Assembly: GCA_014871385.1 (NCBI GenBank)
Contig: CM026426.1
Location: 15,598,606 to 15,662,605 of the forward strand
Origin: Ceratodon purpureus
Taxonomy: Eukaryota > Streptophyta > Bryopsida > Pseudoditrichales > Ditrichaceae
Reading direction: 5' to 3'
DNA: 64,000 nt
The notes below the pieces were generated by a model. That model saw nothing but the letters and a program-made list of their open reading frames with translations. It was not told where the DNA came from and did not search any database. The position numbers were made by a program, and so were the translations under genes. Of this stretch, positions 56,979-64,000 are shown piece by piece (positions within the stretch are counted from its first letter, which is position 1; every line of letters begins with the position of its first letter).

Positions 56979-57478
56979 GTCATGACAAAACAGAGGAAGA
57001 TGAAATTGAAGTCTAGTGAAGTTGATTATGGAGGACGTGATGTTGGTTATTGGACTGGGGTGATGCAACTGGATAACAATGGAGTTCCACCATCAAAGAC
57101 GTTTGAAGATAAACACCTTACTTTGGAAGAAGTTATTGCAACTTTTGGACCTCCAAAGAATAGTGGCTACCGCTGCAATTACAACTTGTTGGATCATGAT
57201 GTGAGGAGGAGGGCGTTGGATTTGTATTGCATTTTTTACCCTCATTATGAAGAACATGGTATCCTGAAAGTTTGCAACAACAAATTTCCTCACAAGCTGT
57301 ATTGGGGAATTGTTGCTGAGCGGAAGAAGATTATGGTGAATTGGTGCGCATTTGGCCTGGATGTTGCCAAAAAAAAAGGCACGCCGTGACAAAAATGATA
57401 TACTTGGAACTGAAAAGTTGGCCATGATCACAGGTGCTGTGGACGGACTATTGTGCCAAATTACAGCCGAGGTCAACT
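56979..57478 (+). pseudogene. Unrecognised gene piece, frameshifted at an A run
   Basis: The frame starting at ATGACAAAACAG reads GGRDVGYWTGVMQLDNNGV, then LTLEEVIATFGPPKNSGY and HKLYWGIVAERKKIMVNWCA. At a run of nine A (57368-57377) the frame changes and continues as ARRDKNDILGTEKLAMITGA until TAA at 57476-57478. It looks like genuine coding sequence but I recognise no family. It may belong to a transposon. Confidence 0.4.
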
Positions 57479-58205
57479 AAGAAGCACCAGTGGAGTTTAG
57501 CATAGTACATCCCGTAGGTAGAGACTTGGGTCCTGCACGTCAGAAGTCAAACCGTGTAGCCGCTAGAAAAGGACATAGTACAGAAAGCATCCATGCAATA
57601 GAAACTATAATCAGTTTAGTATATTTTAAATACGTAGTTTCTTCTAGGAGTGCAGGAGGATTCAAGTCTCCATCCTCATGTCCCAAGCATTTGTAACCGT
57701 TAGTGCCAAGAAGCAATACATGTGCTGGTTTCATAGCCAAATACACTACATGTGCTACAACACCGTCAGACTAATATTTGTACTACATGTATTACATAAC
57801 TAAGATATTGAAACAAACAATTTATAAAGGCCAACAACCTGAAATCACATAGTTCTTGACTTGGATATTTGATACTTTAGTAAAATAAAGAGCAAATTGT
57901 ATTCCTTCCTGGATCCGCTATAAAGGGCATGTTAGATAGTCTAAACAGTAACTGGATGGGATGGAAAATTAATATGTACAGTCGATGGCTGATCATGTGT
58001 CCTGTATTTGCCCTAAATCTAGTGTTATCTAAATGTTGCCTTCTTAGGAATGACGACCTTCTGCTTCAGTTTATAGCATGTCTCAGTTTACATGGCAGAA
58101 TGAATGTAGTTTTATATAGTATAAAATACCTTCAGCACTACATTAGCACTACATTAACTACATTATACTCGGAATTCCTTTTTGACTGTCCAAAATACCT
58201 TTGCA
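57479..58205. other. Interval with CACTACA heptamers, no gene
   Basis: Several copies of cactaca and ctacat occur (57744, 58136 and 58147). No coding sequence is supported. Confidence 0.4.
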
Positions 58206-58466
58206 TATATAAAAGATGTCGCCAATTCCCTCAATCGTATATTTCTTCATTTGAGATCTTGATCTATACTTGCTATGAACTCACGCTCTATTGAGTTGAT
58301 AGAAGAGGAGGTTATTCACCTCCTCAGTGCTCTTGCTGAAGAGACGCCCAAGAAGGAAGCTGTAAGCAGCGGAACCTCTTCTCCTCTAGTCGTTGGAGTG
58401 GTCCAGAGCCGTCAGACTTCCCACGCTATGTGGAGAGCACATCGAGAGGCAGATCGTGCAGCATAA
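58206..58466 (+). CDS. Small ORF (63 aa) behind a TATA box
   Basis: tatataaaag at 58206 lies 69 bp before the ATG at 58275. The 63-codon frame reads MNSRSIELIEEEVIHLLSAL and ends DRAA at TAA. A helical, charged N terminus is visible, but no family is recognised. It may be a first exon, as frames continue to look coding to about 58690 in other phases. Confidence 0.35.
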
Positions 58467-59144
58467 ATTCCCGTGAAAACTTTGAAACGACCTATACATA
58501 CATTTCAGCATTTCCATGAACAGTGGAACTTGAAGAAGGTAGTTCTTTTTCCGAAGTCTGGATGGCCCACTACTATACAAGGCAGCAGTTCATATTTGTC
58601 CTTAGTGAAGGGTCCAATTTGTGGAAAGAGTTCCCACTCGGATCTTACATCAAGGGTGTGTGAGTGTAAGTCTGAGGTTTCATGCGTACACAACGTATGA
58701 GACTAGTTTAGACTTCTTACTTGGATGTCTTCAAAGTAGCTCGAAAGGAGAGGAAAGGGAGGGTGCATAGACAGTAATGATTTTCTGTCATGTTTTTTTA
58801 TTCCATACAATGTTATAAAAACGTGGAGATTTGGTTTGTGACAAACTTCTTTTCTACCTGACTACATGCCTCCATTGCAGTAATCTGCATCTACATTTAT
58901 GTAGTCTACAATATGACTAGCACTACAATGTGTTGCACTATAAGAATCCAGTCTCTAATCAGTCAGGAACACCTTCTATACTCGGTGACGCTTACCTGCC
59001 CTAGGTACTTCTAGTCTTCCCAGTTTCCTTTTCAACGACGAGTCGCCTTCTCGCTGGGGGAATTTTGGGGTGGTGTCCTTCACTTCCTTGCCTGCAATTC
59101 CACGGGCGATCAACTTCCTGTACTTCCCACGTATGTTCTTCAAA

Positions 59145-62100
59145 TCAGCTACCAAGTGGTGGTGTATTTTCGGTGTGCTTTCCTGCTGTAATAAGGAGAT
59201 CCTTTATGACCTCTGTAGGGTCGTCCTGTTTAGCTCTTTGGCATTGCGGGTGAGGAACGGGGTTTAGTACAATTGGATTCCCCTCAGTACCACCGCATTT
59301 CTGTAGTATCTCTTCAGACTTGAATTTCTCGGTCTGAAATACATCACGAAGATCAATCGGATTAGACTTCGAACCTTGCCCTCCAAATTTATTTGCCAGC
59401 CCAGTTTGCACTGTATCTGACCCGCATGTAGCATTGACTTTGTCCTCATTCAAGAGGACCACGGGATCCTCTTCGTCATCCTGTCTGTAATCCGCCTTTG
59501 AACGAAAAGCATCCGCCATTGGAATAGTCCTCTCTATCCCACACCTTGTCCCTGCCTCCCTAAGAATCAACCCTTCATCAATCTCGGGATGCTTCATAAG
59601 AAAAACCTTCATAACATGCTTGCACATAGTGTTCTGTTGTCCAATAAAACAATCACATTGTGCCCACTCAGTGTCGACTCCATATATTGTCCATATTTTG
59701 GGATAATTGTCTACGGAAACTACCAACGCTATGTCTTCCCCCTTTGGATTCATGTACACATAAGAGTCTGGTATTCCATAGGCAAGCTAGATTGCATTTG
59801 CAATGAGAAACTCCTGTTTGATATTGCGTATGAAACCAAACTCCTTTAAGGCTCTGTAATACCAGTAGTGCCCTGTAATCTTATTCTTGAGATCATTAGC
59901 CAACCAATCCAACCGACGCCCTATAAATCTTTGCTTCTCAAGCAACAAAATCCGCTTCAAATTAGCATGGAATGACTCAATACCAGCATTCGTGTTCTGT
60001 CCAGCATGTGGGATGTTCCGATTACGGGCACACCACATCGCAATTTTCTTTCTCCAGTGTTTGTTGATGTATTTCATGAACTTAGCAGCAGAAGGGCGTC
60101 GCTCCTTGATTTTGCCCATGCTATAGGATCTGTTCCAACTACATACTTCTTGCCGTACAAAACATCACCAACCTCCTTCAGTATATTAGCTCTCCTCTAT
60201 CCGACTAATCTTGCTCTTTGCATTTTCTGCCCATGCTTTCTTAACATGCTAGAAACAGAGTAGGATCCTTGACCTGGGCCACAACTCCCTGTAGTGCAGG
60301 ACGGTTGTGAGAGAAGTGTACTACACTTGATCGCTGAGTACATTTAAATCCTTCAAAACTCAAATTCAATGGATGAAGAGATTTACTTACTCAAGGACGT
60401 TCAACTCAGCTTGAGCATTGTCCACAACTACCAATGACGGCTCCCAATCAGCCTTGACAGTTAAGGCTTTGTCCTTCAGTGCCTGTAGCACAAGTTTCAA
60501 GGCGTTCTCGGTGGAAATAATGAAATAAGCAGCCGGTATACCATTCCGCCATTCGTCAAAGACCATAACAGTGTACAATGGATATTGCATCAAATCATTT
60601 CGCACAGAAAGTTTAATTTACGAACAGTTCATGGTACTACATATCAGGATGTAAAGGGATTCTCTTCTTGCACTACACAAAAACCAACTAACAATAAGTC
60701 ACGTAGTTTGCATTCAAACTCTCCTTACCCGAGAATGACTTGTACCAAACGTCGCATCTATAGAAATGGCACTTTGATGGCCAAATTTCACGAGCATAGT
60801 CTTCTGCAAAGCTGTCTGAAATCCAAGCGTGAATGGAGCATCATCCTGTTCCTTCTTATTGATATCCAACAAGCCATGTTCTTGATAAAAGAATACCTCC
60901 TTGATGTTCTCGTCTTTCCATAGCCTGATGCTAATAGTCTCTTTCTTGTGCTTCATCCAAGTCTCTTGTGCACGTTTGTTTGCTATGTTCCGGACGTCGT
61001 GTGCCTGTACAAACATATCTCGACTCATAGGTGCGTTGGAGAGGGCCATCTCCATCACCCATGCCTTGTGCTGGATCATAACTTGAGTAAAAGTCAAGCC
61101 CATGTCCAACATACTACCGAGCTTGTTCTTCATAATCTCTGACAACGACGTTCCCAGGGAGTGCTTGAATCTTGGAACCATGATACCGTGGCACTGCTCA
61201 CCGTGCACATTTACGTGCTCAGTAACCTTGTACACCAACTGACACAATGTAGTGTCCATATAATTCTTCTTTGCTAGGAAATGGCGCTAGCATCCTTGCT
61301 TCATAGACATGCTAGCAGCCTTCTGACCTATGCGTGTCTTCTTCTGCCCTGTGCTTCTATCAATAAGACATTGCATTGAAATCTGTAATAACTTTCTTTC
61401 CTTTACGCTTCTTCTCTAATGCTTTTGTAACCCTCTTCTTCCTCCTTTGTTGTTTCGCTTGAAGAAGGCCCTTCAAGTCTTTGATGTAAATATGAGAATT
61501 ATCTTCATGTCCAAAATTACAGCTGAACCTGCTCACATTGAAACATGTAGTTAGACCACTGGATATGCATGCACTACACAGAAAATATTTAACCCATTAC
61601 GAGTTAATCATAGAACAAATGAGGCACTACACTTGGTGCCCTAAATCCATACCCTTACATACAGTATACACGATGTTGCACTACAACTGAAAACAGTGGG
61701 AGAGTTTAGAACTTACTTAATAACCTTTGCAGCACTATAAGCCCTAGGTAAAACCAAACTCCCTGGCTTATTCTTCGAGACTTTTTCCTCGTTGTATCTA
61801 CAAGGATACAATTTGTCCTGTCCCTCGCCCTCTCTGAAGTCTGAAAGTCTCTTCCAAGGGATGACAGCGACCTCGTGAATGTAATGACGTCCCTCGCCCT
61901 GAGTACGAATTGGTTCCCATGTGAGATCCTCTCTGCAAAATGGGCCAGGTGGAGGAGTTTGCTTAATCTCTCTAAGCCCTCTAACTAGCTCTTCTTCACA
62001 CTCTGGCCCCTGGTATGGGGGATCATCCTCCTCCCAATCCTCTGACAAGATATGCCGCATGGACTTGATCTCTTTCTCACTTTCCTTCTTCAACCTCGAC

Positions 62101-62948
62101 CTGGTTGCTGCTTTGCCACTTCTTACACTCTTAACCTAACCCTTAGAGACGGTCTTCTCTTCAACAAATGTGACATTTTTATCAGTACTCACCCTACGAA
62201 AATCAGACGATACCTCGTACTCACTACCTGTAGGATCGTCTATCGTCTGTTTGTCACAAGAAGTTGTACTTGGAGTACAATTGCTAGAGGAAAGATCAAC
62301 ATACTGTGGTTGTGTGCTTGCCGTTGTAGGACACTGAGATCCCAGGTATACACAGCTAGCCGAAGTCGAACTTATCTGAGACATTTGCGTAGAACAAGAC
62401 GATATATCTGCAGCGAAGTCCAAACTACCATCCACAGATCCCGACGAAGCAAGGGAAGTCGCAGTTCCGATTGAGTTCCCTTCCCCATGATGCTCAACGT
62501 TGCTCCAAGTACGTACGGGTCTGAAGCACTTGTCACACTACGGACAGGGTGCACGTCCTCGAGAGAGTGATGATATGGTCTTCCTGGCGTAACTACACGT
62601 AGCGGAGGGCGAACTCTCTCACAACTTAAATCAACATGGGACACTCTGTTCTAAGGACTCAGCTTCATTCAACCCATATGCACATGACAGCCACTCTCGT
62701 CCTCAAGATCGACATAGTTTACCTTATGGGCTGGTAATGTTGTCCCTTCTTGACGCAGCTCTACGTTGGACACTCTTCCTCTCATAGTTAGAAGGACCTG
62801 TAAGATCAATGAAATCAATTACCTGGTGCCGTACAAGAGATGGTATGCAGCACTCTTTGTTTCGCTCACAAGAGGAATCAAAGTGTGTATCATCCTCACT
62901 AGAACACATACTGCCTAAGTCAACAATAGAGGACCCTTCACTAGCCAT
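59145..62948 (-). pseudogene. Second Mutator-like transposase (SWIM type), broken
   Basis: From ATG 62948 the N terminus holds SUMO-interaction-like pieces (VIDFIDLTG). Following pieces include PECEEELVRGLREIKQTPPP near 62000 and NKPGSLVLPRAYSAAK. Near 61370-61260 the finger-like CLIDRSTGQKKTRIGQKAAS appears, then LVYKVTEHVNVHG, FGHQSAISIDATFGTSHSR (first catalytic Asp) ending at GTAAGG near 60727. Then FDEWRNGIPAAYFI and LVVVDNAQAELNVLE (second Asp, Glu), a GTAAGT donor, GQNTNAGIESFHANLKRIL (third acidic) and a SWIM finger AQCDCFIGQQNTMCKHVMKV near 59620. Stops near 60150-60250 and 61290 break the frame. Tail near 59145-59400 again has NPIDLRDVF and NPIVL. Confidence 0.75.
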
Positions 62949-64000
62949 ATCAACCCTTAATCCCTAAACCATATCAAGCAAGGAACTAGCAACCTCTCCT
63001 ATATAAACATTAAGTGACAACAAATCTCAACGCTACAGACAACCTCATGATTTAGGAAACAAAGAAGAGCATGGAATAAGTGGCTCCAAGCACCAATTTA
63101 TCCACTCCTATACAAACTACAAGAGTCACTCACGTAGAATCTCTACACTTCAAACAAATCCCAAGGTTTCTGAACTATAGAAGACGGTCAAAGTTGTGGC
63201 CCATCAGCACCAATTTATAATCTTTTTATGGAGATGTAGTGCGAGAATTCAAAATTCCCAGATCCGAAATTCTCGGCATGAAATATTTGTTTAGTAACAC
63301 TACATATCCAATACCTTTTAAAGTATAAAGTGTTACGTAATATCCAAAAACGAACCTAGTTGACACAAATTTAGGCGCACAGAACATTTCTACTGACTCG
63401 ATCCTTGACACTACAGCTACAATCACAATACAGGTACAGTCGCACTACAGTGGGTTAAAAGGATCCACTTAGATTATTCTTTGTCCTAGGTAGTGCAAAA
63501 AAAATCATCCATACCACCTGCCAAATGAAATTGTCCACCCTAAACCCAGGACCCATCATTTCAATATCGGGTTCAAAAAGAGACCCGGCCTGACAGCTGG
63601 CGCCTTTGCCGAGTCAACCCTCCTCGACCCAGCCTTTGACCCCGGGCCTTTTTTGGAGAAGCGGGGCCCGTCATCGGGCAGCAAGGCACGAGCAGCGGCG
63701 GCACCCTCAAATAGAAGTTCGATGGGGGGTGATTAACGCGACCCCATTTTGTATCCGTGAATTTATATTAAAAGCAAGCTGAATATCCAAGGAAATCCGT
63801 ACATGGGCATATGTTCGGAAGATGGGTATGCCGGAAGTGCTAGTGATGTTGTAAAGTCTGTTGACTGGTCTGTAAATGTCGTCCTATATGATACAAAGTC
63901 CGAAATGACTTGTCCATGTTGACACACTCTTTGAGTGTCATTTAATTTTACCTCTGACCTCCATGACTCCAATTTCTGTCATTTACGACGTCCCTTAATC
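62949..64000. other. Window end, no confident gene
   Basis: The minus strand at 63972-63763 reads ESWRSEVKLNDTQRVCQHGQ in a coding-like frame of 69 codons, but no family is recognised. Around 63560-63700 the DNA is GC-rich without frames. Several CACTACA heptamers are present (63297, 63409, 63441). Confidence 0.3.

Noticed and set aside
1..64000. tRNA, rRNA, riboswitch or replication-origin features
   Set aside because: I looked for conserved tRNA boxes and rRNA stretches by eye and saw none; a tRNAscan or Rfam run would settle it.

Overview
This window is nuclear DNA of a plant. There are spliced genes with GT..AG introns, plant-type transposons (CACTA/En-Spm, Mutator-like, hAT), and pieces of plant housekeeping genes (3-hydroxyisobutyryl-CoA hydrolase, ABCB transporter). 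Several transposon families (WRKY/GCM-finger MULEs, a ParB-methyltransferase family) remind me of moss and lycophyte genomes, so an early-diverging land plant is my weak guess. There are no operons, rRNAs, tRNAs or bacterial signatures. Nearly everything recognisable is a mobile element or a gene fragment, mostly in decay.

Layout. 0-9.6 kb: a CACTA transposon core with two divergent genes: a TNP2-type transposase (minus) and a TNPA-like gene (plus). The second gene carries an in-frame FCP1/NIF-like pseudo-phosphatase domain between its coiled coil and its C-terminal domain. 11.3-16.4 kb: an unrecognised acidic gene and two further FCP1/NIF-like units on the same strand, amid palindromic and tandem repeats. 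17.5-29.3 kb: an 11.8 kb non-LTR retrotransposon, extremely C-rich and G-poor on the plus strand. It encodes an RRM-like ORF1, a 2A ribosome-skipping motif, an APE endonuclease, a reverse transcriptase, an RNase H and a C-terminal CCHC plus restriction-like endonuclease candidate, which is a Dualen/RandI-like dual-endonuclease layout. An 11 bp candidate target-site duplication flanks it.

29.3-39 kb: AT-rich sequence, GC-rich minisatellites with TATA boxes, a 3-hydroxyisobutyryl-CoA hydrolase fragment and a broken hAT transposase. 40.7-44.5 kb: a Mutator-like transposase (minus) with one intron, whose frame is intact except for three stop codons. 45-48.9 kb: small lysine-rich exons, purine-rich and other minisatellites, and two divergent TATA-plus-pyrimidine-leader promoters around an array of palindromes centred on GGTACC. 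50.6-50.9 and 53.3-53.5 kb: further palindromes centred on GGATCC. 51.5-54.8 kb: a decayed multi-exon gene (minus) fusing a ParB-like domain to a beta-class DNA methyltransferase-like domain with a basic tail. 55.6 kb: an ABCB exon. 59.1-62.9 kb: a second, broken Mutator-like transposase with a SWIM finger.

The elements do not form one pathway. The window is a nest of transposons, and most interrupting stop codons are those expected from C-to-T decay of methylated cytosines. The most unusual items are the ParB-methyltransferase fusion, the CACTA gene carrying an NIF domain, the dual-endonuclease LINE with 2A, and the recurring GGATCC/GGTACC palindromes.
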